Assembly: GCA_910584545.1 (NCBI GenBank)
Contig: CAJUBC010000015.1
Location: 1-41,169 of the forward strand
Reading direction: 5' to 3'
From: an uncultured Muribaculaceae bacterium
GTDB lineage: Bacteria > Bacteroidota > Bacteroidia > Bacteroidales > Muribaculaceae
Length of the DNA stretch: 41,169 bases
Shown here one piece after another: positions 33,952 to 41,169 of the stretch (position 1 is the first letter of the stretch; each line of letters opens with the position of its first letter). The notes under the pieces were generated by a model. That model searched no databases. It was not told where the DNA came from and was given only the letters and a program-made list of their open reading frames with translations. Made by a program: the position numbers and the translations under genes.

Positions 33952-34578
33952 ATGACAATATTAATGCAAAATACATCCTTACCAATCAGATCCAGAGATG
34001 AGTTGCGTCATGTCCTGGAGGAGAACGCCGCGGATATGGCAGACCGGCAAGTGTCGCGTCGGTCGGATACTCTCGGGAAATGCCTGGTGAGGTACTCAGT
34101 CGAGCCTGATATATATTACTATGCGAAAGGATACGATATCTTCTTTATCAACGATCAGATGTATGTCGTAACCCGTCACCGCCGTCTTAAGAAATTCCAT
34201 GATGCTGACGGAGTATACAAATTCCGACAGAAATATGGGATAGAGCTCAGGATACATGTCGGCGAGCATGTGGTTAAAGCCCTATTCAAAGGGATAGATA
34301 CCGGTTTCCGGTACAATCCACATTGCCGTACGCTCGATTATGCGAATCATGTCTTTACTTACGATGTGGTCAACGCTCAATATATCACCCGGGATATAGA
34401 AATCTCCAAAGGAGGGTCGCGTCGCGCGACATCGAGGCGTGTTCCGCCGGACAGAGGTATGTCGGTGATCGGAATCGTGCAGGGATGCGGCGGCGAGCAT
34501 GATTTCGGTATACCGGCCGATGAGCGGATAGTGTTTCTCGAGCATTGTACCCGACTGACCAAGGTCGGGACCACATAG
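33952..34578 (+). CDS. Protein of unknown function
   Basis: I do not recognise this family. Two in-frame ATGs, at 33952 and 33964, are plausible starts and give 208 or 204 residues; the upstream TTG at 33907 is less likely. There is no signal peptide or membrane helix, so the product is probably cytoplasmic. The N-terminal part (SRDELRHVLEENAADMAD) looks helical. The middle (YYYAKGYDIFFINDQMYVVT, then KYGIELRIHVGEHVVKALFK) looks like mixed alpha-beta. Near 155-175 comes a basic stretch with several Arg pairs, then a conserved-looking C-terminal segment with Cys and His (QGCGGEHDFG, EHCTRL). A consensus promoter and a long leader support it being a real gene. A candidate structured RNA follows on the same strand. 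Confidence 0.55.
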   Translation: MTILMQNTSLPIRSRDELRHVLEENAADMADRQVSRRSDTLGKCLVRYSVEPDIYYYAKGYDIFFINDQMYVVTRHRRLKKFHDADGVYKFRQKYGIELRIHVGEHVVKALFKGIDTGFRYNPHCRTLDYANHVFTYDVVNAQYITRDIEISKGGSRRATSRRVPPDRGMSVIGIVQGCGGEHDFGIPADERIVFLEHCTRLTKVGTT

Positions 34579-34609
34579 AGGAGACTGTCCGGCACCGGAC
34601 CGGATCAGA

Positions 34610-34638
34610 TTGGAATATGTTAAGATTTAGTATATAAT
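34610..34638 (+). promoter_or_regulatory. Sigma-70-like promoter TTGGAA-N17-TATAAT
   Basis: TTGGAA (34610-34615) and a perfect TATAAT (34633-34638) are separated by 17 bases, the ideal spacing for proteobacterial sigma-70. Bacteroidetes normally use a different consensus, so its use here is uncertain. A start near 34645 would produce the candidate RNA that follows. Confidence 0.35.
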
Positions 34639-34644
34639 GATTTC

Positions 34645-34864
34645 AATAGTTTGCCATTACATAAGGCTCGCTTACAATTATTCCATCAATCACTAATTGT
34701 TACAATAAGTCATAGAGAATGACTTGTCACCGACCCGGCAAGGCTCCGCGGAGGGTTAGCCGCACAGCCCTTATAGGAGGTAAATATTTCACGTTTATTT
34801 AGCCTGTGATTCAGAGGGTGGCAAAAATAAGGAGGAGACGTGCCGGGCGTCTCCTCTCTTTTTT
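34645..34864 (+). ncRNA. Candidate structured RNA of about 220 nt
   Basis: In a stretch without a gene, I can pair five consecutive helices by eye. ACAATTA (34674-34680) pairs with TAATTGT (34694-34700). AAGTCAT (34707-34713) pairs with ATGACTT (34719-34725). A closing helix TTGTCACC (34724-34731) pairs with GGTGGCAA (34817-34824). It encloses a CGGC/GCCG hairpin (34736-34762) and a CACAG/CTGTG arm (34763-34808), whose tip pairs TAAATA with TATTTA. The strong terminator at 34831-34864 follows. This is a three-way junction followed by a terminator, as in many small RNAs and riboswitches. I tested it against RNase P, tmRNA, SRP, 6S and common riboswitch consensus sequences from memory and found no match. 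It could instead be the 3' untranslated region of the preceding gene. The 5' end is a guess. Confidence 0.4.
34831..34864. terminator. Strong bidirectional terminator
   Basis: GAGGAGACG (34832-34840) and CGTCTCCTC (34848-34856) form a perfect stem with a 7-base loop, followed by TCTTTTTT on the plus strand. On the minus strand the hairpin is followed by TTATTTTTG. It can end the plus-strand candidate RNA and the leftward glycogen operon, whose last gene stops at 34920. Confidence 0.9.
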
Positions 34865-34919
34865 GAATACGGATCCTTTCGGGAAAGAGCCGTATTTGTA
34901 TAGTCTATATTGCAGTAGT

Positions 34920-36353
34920 TTATTTTTTAGTGTCTTTCGCTGTCGTTTTCTTGGCTGCCGCCTTTCTTGGCGCTCTCTTCTTGGCCGGTGCATCGGCTTT
35001 CTTGACCTCGGTCTCGGCAACTTCCTCGATCACAACGGGCACACCCTCGTCGGCATTGAGGATGTTGGTGCGCAGAGATGTCACCTCCTTGTTGAGCGAC
35101 GCTATCTCGGCCGCCTGGTTGCGTATGGTTAGCAGCAATGGGTTGAGTTCCTCGTTGTCGATGCTTTCGGGGAACTGTTCCTGCACCCTTACGAGGAAAT
35201 CGGCCAGCACGTTCATGTAGTTGGTGAAAGCCGAGAAAGGGGAGTCATAGGGGCTGAAAGCCGCGTGCGATGCGCCATCCTTCATGTTTTTGGTGCACAT
35301 GTAATAGAAATGGTCGCTGCTCTGGAGGTATTCCCAATCCTGCTTGAGCCTGCGGTCGTCGCAGAGGCTTACGCGTTCGGCCACGGAATAGAGCTTGCCG
35401 AGAGCTTCGTTCTGCAACTCGTTCCCTTTCCATGCGGAGACATCCCGGGCTTCGTCGATGTCCGACAACGGATAGGGTATGCTCAGTTCGCTCACAGGCT
35501 TCAGATGCGAGCATACTTCAGATGGAGTGGAGAAGCTTATTCCTCTTTCGGAAGCGAAGCGCGGGAGAGCCTTCATGAACTGGAAGATTCCTGTGGATTC
35601 GGGAAGGAATGTTCCGAATGTGTCCATGCTCAGGAAGAGGTTTACCACTTGCTCTTGCTCAGGGGTGGCCGCGATCCAGTCCATGTACTTGTCGGCCGTC
35701 AGGGGATATTCGTCCCATTCGGGGCGGTTGAAGTTCATGGAGATGTCGCCGGCGAGCTTGTCGTTGGTGAGGAGAAGTCTCAGATTTGGTGCCGTGGCCG
35801 CCTTGTACACGTAGTTGGGCGACTTCCATCCGAGCACGTGCTTGGCTCCTGCGGTCAGGCAGTTTCTGAATCCCATGCCGGCTACGAGCGTCGCGATGTC
35901 GTCGTCGTAGATGAGCTCGGTGTTCGCGAATGTCTTGGTCTTAACTCCGAACAGACGGAGCAGAATGCGGTCGAGCTGCTTCACCTCGCGCATGAACTCC
36001 TCCGGGTCCTCGAGAGAGGAGAGGGAATGGGCGTATGTCCCGGCCATGAACTCGACGCAGCCTGTGTCGGCCAGCTGTTTCAGCTTGTCGATGAACTCGG
36101 GCACGTAGAGCTGCAGCTGCTCGATGGCCGTACCGGAGATGCTGATTGCGCACTTGAATGCGCCGTTGCTCTCGCGGATCATCTCCAGAAGAGTGTCGGC
36201 CATGGGAATATAGCTCTGTTCGGCAAGACGGGTGATGATGTCGTCGTTGGCGAAATCATCATAATAATAGTGGTCGTTACCGATGTCGAAGAAACGGTAA
36301 CGTTTCAGACGGAATGGCTGATGGATATTGAAATAGAAACAAACTGATTTCAT
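34920..36353 (-). CDS. GH57 family alpha-glucan hydrolase (alpha-amylase type)
   Basis: This glycoside hydrolase family 57 enzyme acts on alpha-1,4 glucans with retention. The start at 36353 (MKSVCFYFNIHQPFR) gives 477 residues; a longer frame adds ten residues without similarity. HQPFR is at 11-15. The nucleophile motif NTEL places Glu146, and the acid/base candidate is Asp244 in LFLSMDTFG. No signal peptide is present, so it works in the cytoplasm, on glycogen or imported maltodextrin. A coiled-coil segment near 410-430 (AEIASLNKEVTSLRTNI) precedes an odd Lys/Ala-rich tail (VKKADAPAKKRAPRKAAAKK and following) over the last 30 residues. It is the last gene of a three-gene operon with GT4 and debranching enzyme genes. 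Confidence 0.93.
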   Translation of the reverse strand: MKSVCFYFNIHQPFRLKRYRFFDIGNDHYYYDDFANDDIITRLAEQSYIPMADTLLEMIRESNGAFKCAISISGTAIEQLQLYVPEFIDKLKQLADTGCVEFMAGTYAHSLSSLEDPEEFMREVKQLDRILLRLFGVKTKTFANTELIYDDDIATLVAGMGFRNCLTAGAKHVLGWKSPNYVYKAATAPNLRLLLTNDKLAGDISMNFNRPEWDEYPLTADKYMDWIAATPEQEQVVNLFLSMDTFGTFLPESTGIFQFMKALPRFASERGISFSTPSEVCSHLKPVSELSIPYPLSDIDEARDVSAWKGNELQNEALGKLYSVAERVSLCDDRRLKQDWEYLQSSDHFYYMCTKNMKDGASHAAFSPYDSPFSAFTNYMNVLADFLVRVQEQFPESIDNEELNPLLLTIRNQAAEIASLNKEVTSLRTNILNADEGVPVVIEEVAETEVKKADAPAKKRAPRKAAAKKTTAKDTKK

Positions 36354-36430
36354 TGTTCTAATAATTTTTGTGGGTGGTTGCACTTTGAGTGATTGCTCTC
36401 ATTGAAGTTGATTGACTGCGTGCGGTGGAA

Positions 36431-37696
36431 TCAGCGGCGGTTCTCTATCACCTGACGGTAAATGTCGATGACTTTCTTGCCGGCCTTTTCCCAGGTGATC
36501 TGGTGGATTTCCTCGATACCCTTGTCGCGCAGCATGTCGTGCAGGCCGGGATAGGACACGAGGGCATGCATGGCGTCGGCCATGGCGTCGATGTCCCAGT
36601 AGTCGGTCTTGATCACGTAGTCGAGGATTTCGGCGCATCCGCTCTGTTTGGAGATGATTGAGGGCACTCCCATCTCCATGGCCTCGAGCGGAGATATTCC
36701 GAAAGGTTCGGATACGGAGGGCATCACATAGACATCAGAGTCGGCGAGCATTTCATAGACCTGCCGTCCGCGGAGGAATCCGGTGAAATGGAACCGGTCT
36801 GCGATGTTTCGTTTGGCGGCGAGGCGGATCATTGCGTCCATCATGTCGCCGGAGCCTGCCATCACGAAGCGGACGTTGCGGTTCTTCTGGAGCACCTTGG
36901 CGGCGGCCTCCACGAAGTATTCGGGGCCTTTCTGCATCGTGATTCGTCCCAGGAATGTGATTACCTTGTCTTTCTTCTCGCGGCGGGGAATGTTGAGCAG
37001 GTCCTCGCTGAGCGGAATCACGGCGTTGTGGACGGTTGTCACCTTGTCGGGGCTGATGCCGTACTTGTCTATCACCGTGCGGCGCGTCAGGTCGGAGACC
37101 GTGATTATGTGGTCGGCGTTCTCCATACCATCCTTCTCGATGCCGAACACAGTCGGGTTGACGTTGCCTCGGGAGCGGTCGAAGTCGGTGGCGTGTACAT
37201 GGATCACCAGCGGTTTGCCGGTCACGTTCTTTGCGTGGATTCCGGCGGGATATGTGAGCCAGTCGTGCGAGTGGATTATGTCGCAGGGAATGGTGCGTGC
37301 TATCACACCGGCCACGATCGAGTAGTTGTTGATCTCCTCGATGATGTTGTCGGGGTATCTGCCGGAGAATTCGATGCAGCCCAGGTCATTGAGCCGCATG
37401 TAGTTGAAGTCTGCGTAGATGTGGTCGCGGAGGTCATAGTAGAGCTGCGGGTCCATCACCTTGCCGATGCGTCCCTCCACGTAGTCGCGGTTCACGTCGC
37501 GCCATGCCACGGGAGTGCAGTTGGCGCCGATTATGTTGGCGAATCCCTTCTCCTCGTCACCCCAGGGCTTCGGGATGACGAATGAGATCTCCATGTCGCC
37601 GTTGTTGTGCATGCCCTTGGTGAGACCATAGCTGGCTGTTCCGAGTCCGCCTAAGATATGGGGCGGGAACTCCCAGCCGAACATTAATGCTTTCAT
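36431..37696 (-). CDS. GT4/GT5-like glycosyltransferase, probably glycogen synthesis
   Basis: This 421-residue GT-B fold glycosyltransferase opens with MFGWEFPPHILGGLGTASYG, in which the GGLG loop is typical of glycogen and starch synthases and related enzymes. IIHSHDWLTYPAGI is in the N-terminal domain, and VHNAVIP, ITFLGRITMQKGPEYF and the catalytic E-x7-E motif in SEPFGISPLEAMEMG are in the C-terminal domain. The likely donor is a nucleotide glucose and the likely product an alpha-glucan, inferred from its neighbours. It lies 12 bases after the debranching-enzyme gene and 77 bases before the GH57 gene. Confidence 0.9.
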   Translation of the reverse strand: MKALMFGWEFPPHILGGLGTASYGLTKGMHNNGDMEISFVIPKPWGDEEKGFANIIGANCTPVAWRDVNRDYVEGRIGKVMDPQLYYDLRDHIYADFNYMRLNDLGCIEFSGRYPDNIIEEINNYSIVAGVIARTIPCDIIHSHDWLTYPAGIHAKNVTGKPLVIHVHATDFDRSRGNVNPTVFGIEKDGMENADHIITVSDLTRRTVIDKYGISPDKVTTVHNAVIPLSEDLLNIPRREKKDKVITFLGRITMQKGPEYFVEAAAKVLQKNRNVRFVMAGSGDMMDAMIRLAAKRNIADRFHFTGFLRGRQVYEMLADSDVYVMPSVSEPFGISPLEAMEMGVPSIISKQSGCAEILDYVIKTDYWDIDAMADAMHALVSYPGLHDMLRDKGIEEIHQITWEKAGKKVIDIYRQVIENRR

Positions 37697-37708
37697 ATTT
37701 TCAACGGA

Positions 37709-39673
37709 TTATTCGGTTTCTGAATTGAGCAGTTTGCTCATTTTGTTTACGGTGTGGATTGTGGTGAGTATCTCTCCCACGTTCTTGGCCGTGCTGACAG
37801 CGCCTCGGCCTGTGTAGGGGGGGTTGGCGTCGTAGAGCTCTGAGAGCGATCCGATGCAGCCCTCGCTCATGTCGTCCTCGTAGGATATCAGCATCCTCTC
37901 GATGAAGGAGAGGCCGCCGAGGCCGAATACCTTGAAGTAGGCGTCGGCGTAGAATCCGAAGAGCCATGGGCGAGCAGGGCCCTGGTGCACGGCGTATTCG
38001 CGCTGGATGGGATTGCCGACGTATACCGGGTTGTAGTTGTGGCTCTTGGGGCTGAGCGAGCGGAGTCCCTTGGGTGTGAGCAGCTCTCTGGTGCAGAAGT
38101 CGAGTACGCGCTTGCGCTGGCGGCGGTCCAGCGGGGAGTATTCCAGACCGATGGCGATGGCCATGTTGGGGCGCACCTCCAGATCGGTGTATGTGCCGTT
38201 GACGTAGTCGTAGAGATAGCCGTATTCGTTGAGGAATGTGTCGATGAACGATTCCTTCACCTTCTCGGCGAGTTCGTTGATCTCAGCCATGTATGGAGCC
38301 TCCTCCTCGTTCCCTTCGTAGAGGTTGGCGAGGAAGCAGAGGGCGTTGTACCATAGAGCGTTGAACTCGAGGATATATCCGGTGCGCGGGATGATCGGGC
38401 GACCGTTGATGGAGGCTGACAGCCAGGTCACGGGGGAGTTCTCTCCTTCGGAGCGCAGAAGGCCGTTGGAGTCGGCCATGAGGTTCCTGACGCGTCCGTT
38501 GCGGATATACTCCACCAGTTCGCGTACCACGGCTCCGTAGCGTTCGCGGCACTTGTCGGCGCCTTGGAAACGTCGGTACTGCTGAATAGCCCATATAGTC
38601 CAGAGCGGGATGTCGGGCAGGTCGATCTCGTTGATCACGCGGTCCGGTTCACCGGTCTCGATGTTGCGGCGCAGCGCCTTGAGGAATGTCTCGAGGATGA
38701 GATGGTAGTCATCCTCGTGGCCTATGGCCAGTGTGCAGCCGGGGAGGGCTATCATCTCGTCGCGGCTCCTGACGTTGTACCAGGGATAACCCGCCATGAT
38801 ATACATGCCGCTGTCGTTCTTGAGGTAGAACTGTGTGGCGGCGTTCTTTAGGCAGTTGTAGAAGCTGGTGCGGCAGGTTCTCGTGGTCAGTTCCTCGTCG
38901 TAGGTCTTCTCGAAAGTCTTCGGGTCAGACTCGAAAGTGGAGGCCGAGAAGATGATTGACTCACCTTTTTTGATCGGCAGCTCGAAATATCCGGGCACCC
39001 AGAGGTCCTCCTTGTAGGGAATGCCGCGGACTTTGTCTTTATAGTATTCGATACCGTTGTACCAGTGGCCGTCGTTCACCCATTCCACCGGTTTGTTGAA
39101 CTGCATGAACAGTCGCGGATAGCCCGGATAGAGACATGTCGACACGCCGTTATCGGCGGGGAGTATTTCGGCGTTGATGTCGTTGTTCTGCACCACCAGG
39201 TCGTTGGCGTTGCGGAAAGCGAGGAACGGACGGAATCTGAGCGTTGTGGGGGAGTGAGCCTCAAGCAGTGTGTACTTGATCATGATTCTGTTTTCGTGGG
39301 AGATGAAGACCTTCTCCTTGGTGAGGATCACTCCTCCCACGCGGAATGTGAGTGTGGGAACTCTCTCGCAGTCGAATTCACGGATATACTTGTGACCGTT
39401 GGGACTGAAGACATTGTCGCCGTACTGATGCAGACCGAGGTTGAAGGAGGCGCCGTGCTGGATCACGCTTTCATCGAGCGACGAGAGGAGCACATGCGCC
39501 TTGTCGTCCATCTCGGGGATGGGAATCACGAGCAGACCGTGCTGCTTGCGGGTGTTGCATCCGACGATAGTGGTACAGTGATAGGCCCCTGACTTGTTCG
39601 TGCGAAGCATCTCTTTAGGCAGCGACTGCTCCAGGTTGATCATAAGATTCTTGTCGAATTTAAGATAGCTCAT
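37709..39673 (-). CDS. Glycogen debranching enzyme, GH133 type
   Basis: This amylo-alpha-1,6-glucosidase of the archaeal and bacterial type has 654 residues from the start at 39673 (MSYLKFDKNLMINLEQSL). A frame opening 54 codons earlier covers the promoter and leader and is rejected. The N-terminal domain (about 1-260) contains GAYHCTTIVGCNTRKQHGLL. The C-terminal helical barrel contains RSRDEMIALPGCTLAIG, DSNGLLRSEGENSPVTWLSA, LEFNALWYNAL and PARPWLFGFYADAY. It removes branch points so that glycogen can be degraded fully, in the cytoplasm. It is the first gene of the leftward operon and follows a promoter with a 120-base structured leader. Confidence 0.94.
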   Translation of the reverse strand: MSYLKFDKNLMINLEQSLPKEMLRTNKSGAYHCTTIVGCNTRKQHGLLVIPIPEMDDKAHVLLSSLDESVIQHGASFNLGLHQYGDNVFSPNGHKYIREFDCERVPTLTFRVGGVILTKEKVFISHENRIMIKYTLLEAHSPTTLRFRPFLAFRNANDLVVQNNDINAEILPADNGVSTCLYPGYPRLFMQFNKPVEWVNDGHWYNGIEYYKDKVRGIPYKEDLWVPGYFELPIKKGESIIFSASTFESDPKTFEKTYDEELTTRTCRTSFYNCLKNAATQFYLKNDSGMYIMAGYPWYNVRSRDEMIALPGCTLAIGHEDDYHLILETFLKALRRNIETGEPDRVINEIDLPDIPLWTIWAIQQYRRFQGADKCRERYGAVVRELVEYIRNGRVRNLMADSNGLLRSEGENSPVTWLSASINGRPIIPRTGYILEFNALWYNALCFLANLYEGNEEEAPYMAEINELAEKVKESFIDTFLNEYGYLYDYVNGTYTDLEVRPNMAIAIGLEYSPLDRRQRKRVLDFCTRELLTPKGLRSLSPKSHNYNPVYVGNPIQREYAVHQGPARPWLFGFYADAYFKVFGLGGLSFIERMLISYEDDMSEGCIGSLSELYDANPPYTGRGAVSTAKNVGEILTTIHTVNKMSKLLNSETE

Positions 39674-39731
39674 GATTTTGGGATTATATAGGGGTTGATT
39701 ATAAGATTTATCATAAAACGGATGTGAAGCC

Positions 39732-39753
39732 CGGCCGGGACTGACTCCGGCCG
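39732..39753 (-). promoter_or_regulatory. GC-rich leader hairpin of the glycogen operon
   Basis: CGGCCGG (39732-39738) and CCGGCCG (39747-39753) form a perfect 7-bp all-GC stem with an 8-base loop in the predicted 5' leader of the debranching-enzyme gene, 58 bases before its ATG. The surrounding leader is otherwise AT-rich. It may influence message stability or translation. No T tract follows in the minus direction. Confidence 0.4.
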
Positions 39754-39801
39754 CACTGGGGGAGAGAATAAATTTCGCAGGAGTGGTCTTTTCCTGTATC
39801 A

Positions 39802-39831
39802 CAAAAGTAATAAAAAAATTTGAATCAGAAA
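39802..39831 (-). promoter_or_regulatory. Probable promoter of the glycogen operon
   Basis: On the minus strand TACTTTTG (39802-39809) matches the -7 consensus TAnnTTTG. Upstream there is only a T-rich TTTTC near 39828-39832 in place of TTTG, so the -33 match is poor. Transcription would start near 39795. Confidence 0.5.
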
Positions 39832-39870
39832 ACAATATGTGTTGATAAACATATAAAGAAGTTGTTTTGA

Positions 39871-40029
39871 CTAATTTACGTGATTGAATAGTTGTTTTAG
39901 AAAGTTAACTTTATGGCAACCTTTATTAATTTTTTTGGCATCTTTGTCCGCTTTCATCGGGACCAACCGCATGGTTGCTCCCTCCTCAATCGAACAAATC
40001 TGCTCCAAAACCTTAATAAATCTTGCCAT
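39871..40029 (-). CDS. Doubtful 52-residue small protein
   Basis: This frame encodes a basic, helical-looking small protein (MARFIKVLEQICSIEEG start, Lys-rich middle, NFLKQLFNHVN end). An internal ATG at the second half has GGAGG a few bases before it, which could give a 33-residue product. I see no Bacteroidetes promoter directly upstream and know no family like it. It lies in the 479-base gap between the glycogen operon and the secreted-protein gene. Chance is the main alternative. Confidence 0.25.
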   Translation of the reverse strand: MARFIKVLEQICSIEEGATMRLVPMKADKDAKKINKGCHKVNFLKQLFNHVN

Positions 40030-40080
40030 AAAAATTAGTCGAAACAACTTCAAATGCCATGCAATCCAATCTATTACTCG

Positions 40081-40111
40081 CTGCGCCGCATCTCGGCGAG
40101 GTGCGGCGCAG
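40081..40111. repeat. Perfect GC-rich hairpin downstream of the secreted-protein gene
   Basis: CTGCGCCGCA (40081-40090) and TGCGGCGCAG (40102-40111) are perfect inverted copies, and the centre contains CTC/GAG that extends the stem. It lies 41 bases after the stop of the leftward gene. No T tract follows on either strand, so it may protect a 3' end or act as a REP-like element rather than a classical terminator. Confidence 0.5.
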
Positions 40112-40152
40112 ATTACCTTGGGGCAGTGACTTTATATTTATGTGACGTGATG

Positions 40153-41091
40153 TTACAGCGCAATCTTGTGGACAACGGAATTCTCTCCGCAGATTGCCCT
40201 GGCGATATAGATGCCTCCCGGTAGAGCCGACGTCTCCAATGTCGCATTCACGCTTTTGCGGGTACGGCCAATCAGCCTCCCCTCTGATGAATACAGCTCA
40301 AGCGACACATCCTTACCGTCGCAGACCGCCGACACTGTGTTGTCAGAATAAGCAATGGATAATATTTCGTTATGTCCGGTTTCATCGATGCCTGTATGTT
40401 TACTTAGCAGTTTGTCGAAATCAGCCTTGGTAAACAATACCTCTCCATCCTTCATGCAGCAATCAATATAAGAGTATATCCATCTGCCGTTCGTGGGCTT
40501 GGGGAATGCTGTGAGCCATGTGTCTCCACTGCACCCTATGCCTTCAACCCATGCCTCGGAGCCATCAGTTCCCGGTATATGCGTCCAACCGCTATATGAA
40601 TAGAGAACTTTACGTTCAACTCCGTCTTCGGTCGTTACGGATCCGGAGTCCCTGATTGTAAGATAATCATCCGGAGCCACCTCCGGAGGATAGGTAGCGC
40701 CTATATAATAGTTTACCTTATCACCTTTCTCCAGAGTCAAGTCAATAAGCGGCCAAAAAACATCTATGTCGGAACCGTAGTTAACAGCATAATACAATTT
40801 GCCATTTTCTTCATATAGGATTACACTGCTTGATCCTTTGCCGCCTCTCTCAACTATTGACACTTTTTTGCAGGGTTTGTTGCCAAAAGTAATGTCTCCG
40901 ACAATACTTACGTCATAGTAAGCAAATTCCTTATCCTCAGGTTTCCATTGTACTCTCTTTTCTACCAATACCCACGACTTCCCATCTTCGAGAATCGGAA
41001 GATACTCGCGTTCCGAGCCCGCGGCTTTAAATCCGCATAATGCAGTTATGGCTGCAATTACAGACAGATATCTGAATATTTGATACTTCAT
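40153..41091 (-). CDS. Secreted protein with type IX-like C-terminal sorting tail
   Basis: This 312-residue protein has a signal peptide (hydrophobic LSVIAAITALCGFKAAG) and a mature start REYLPILEDGKSW. That opening and the WTHIPGTDGSEAWVEGIGC segment resemble a group of Bacteroidales secreted proteins of unknown function, as I remember it. The C-terminal 70 residues look like a Por/type IX secretion sorting domain: a beta-rich module with VSLELYSSEGRLIGR, then LPGGIYIARAICGENSVVHK and a short basic end. It would therefore be exported across the outer membrane if the organism has a type IX system, of which no component lies in this window. The 78 bases between its start and the window end show no clear promoter. 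Confidence 0.75.
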   Translation of the reverse strand: MKYQIFRYLSVIAAITALCGFKAAGSEREYLPILEDGKSWVLVEKRVQWKPEDKEFAYYDVSIVGDITFGNKPCKKVSIVERGGKGSSSVILYEENGKLYYAVNYGSDIDVFWPLIDLTLEKGDKVNYYIGATYPPEVAPDDYLTIRDSGSVTTEDGVERKVLYSYSGWTHIPGTDGSEAWVEGIGCSGDTWLTAFPKPTNGRWIYSYIDCCMKDGEVLFTKADFDKLLSKHTGIDETGHNEILSIAYSDNTVSAVCDGKDVSLELYSSEGRLIGRTRKSVNATLETSALPGGIYIARAICGENSVVHKIAL

Positions 41092-41169
41092 GACTTATTA
41101 CTTTTTTGAGTTGATTTTTAGTACATGACAAAAATTGAAATTATGCTGTTAAACATCTAAATTTCAGAC

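Noticed and set aside
34734..34742. CCCGGCAAG resembling the core of a SAM-I riboswitch
   Set aside because: The preceding conserved stem and the GGUGC-type 3' core of SAM-I are missing, and no methionine gene follows.
39674..39835. 54-codon N-terminal extension of the debranching enzyme
   Set aside because: It would translate the promoter and the GC hairpin, and the added residues do not look like the family.
1..41169. CRISPR arrays, tRNA and rRNA genes, insertion sequences, integrases
   Set aside because: I looked for spaced direct repeats, T-loop GTTCGAATC-like sequences, rRNA segments and transposase motifs and found none.

Overview
The window looks like a chromosomal segment of a gut-type Bacteroidales bacterium, plausibly Muribaculaceae-like. 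The sequence evidence is: promoters of the Bacteroidetes form TTTG-N19/20-TAnnTTTG; an ATP synthase locus in the order beta, epsilon, a, c, b, delta, alpha, gamma; a fused nuoCD; lipoproteins with acidic residues after the lipobox cysteine; a type IX secretion-like C-terminal tail; and a GDE/GT4/GH57 glycogen cluster. The family assignment is inference. No rRNA, tRNA, CRISPR array, insertion sequence or phage gene was seen.

Region 1 (1-15000) is an accessory and envelope block. It starts with the 3' half of a C10 (streptopain-type) cysteine peptidase whose frame is broken, followed by a lipoprotein serpin, a small outer-membrane barrel protein, an ECF sigma factor, a one-pass membrane protein with a periplasmic Spy/CpxP-like partner, and a 1908-residue alpha-2-macroglobulin-like protein that has lost its thioester. 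A convergent RNase Z gene abuts the macroglobulin gene with no gap. A TonB-dependent receptor and a lipoprotein follow as a pair. Protease defence and envelope-stress functions recur in this block.

Region 2 (15100-32660) is one long energy-metabolism cluster read rightward from a good promoter at 15114-15145. It holds nuoA, nuoB, nuoCD and nuoH, then a complete eight-gene F1Fo ATP synthase operon (atpD-C-B-E-F-H-A-G), then nuoI, J, K, L, M and N. The ATP synthase operon therefore lies inside the complex I operon. A GC-rich UUCG hairpin with a T5 tract sits exactly at the atpG/nuoI boundary. The NADH-oxidising module (nuoE, F, G) is absent. The complex I-like machine thus has only the quinone and membrane parts, and an electron donor other than NADH (for example ferredoxin) is inferred. 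The c subunit has the residues of a proton-type ring, epsilon lacks its C-terminal helices, and subunit a carries a large extracytoplasmic N-terminal domain. A perfect 13-bp terminator closes the cluster at 32622-32655.

Region 3 (32700-34900) holds a nitroreductase-family gene, an unrecognised gene behind a textbook Bacteroidetes promoter, and a roughly 220-nt stretch that folds on paper into consecutive helices ending in a strong bidirectional terminator. That stretch is a candidate structured RNA.

Region 4 (34920-41169, leftward) is a three-gene glycogen/alpha-glucan operon (debranching enzyme, GT4 glycosyltransferase, GH57 amylase) with a structured leader. After it come a doubtful 52-residue reading frame, a perfect hairpin, and a secreted protein with a type IX-like sorting tail.
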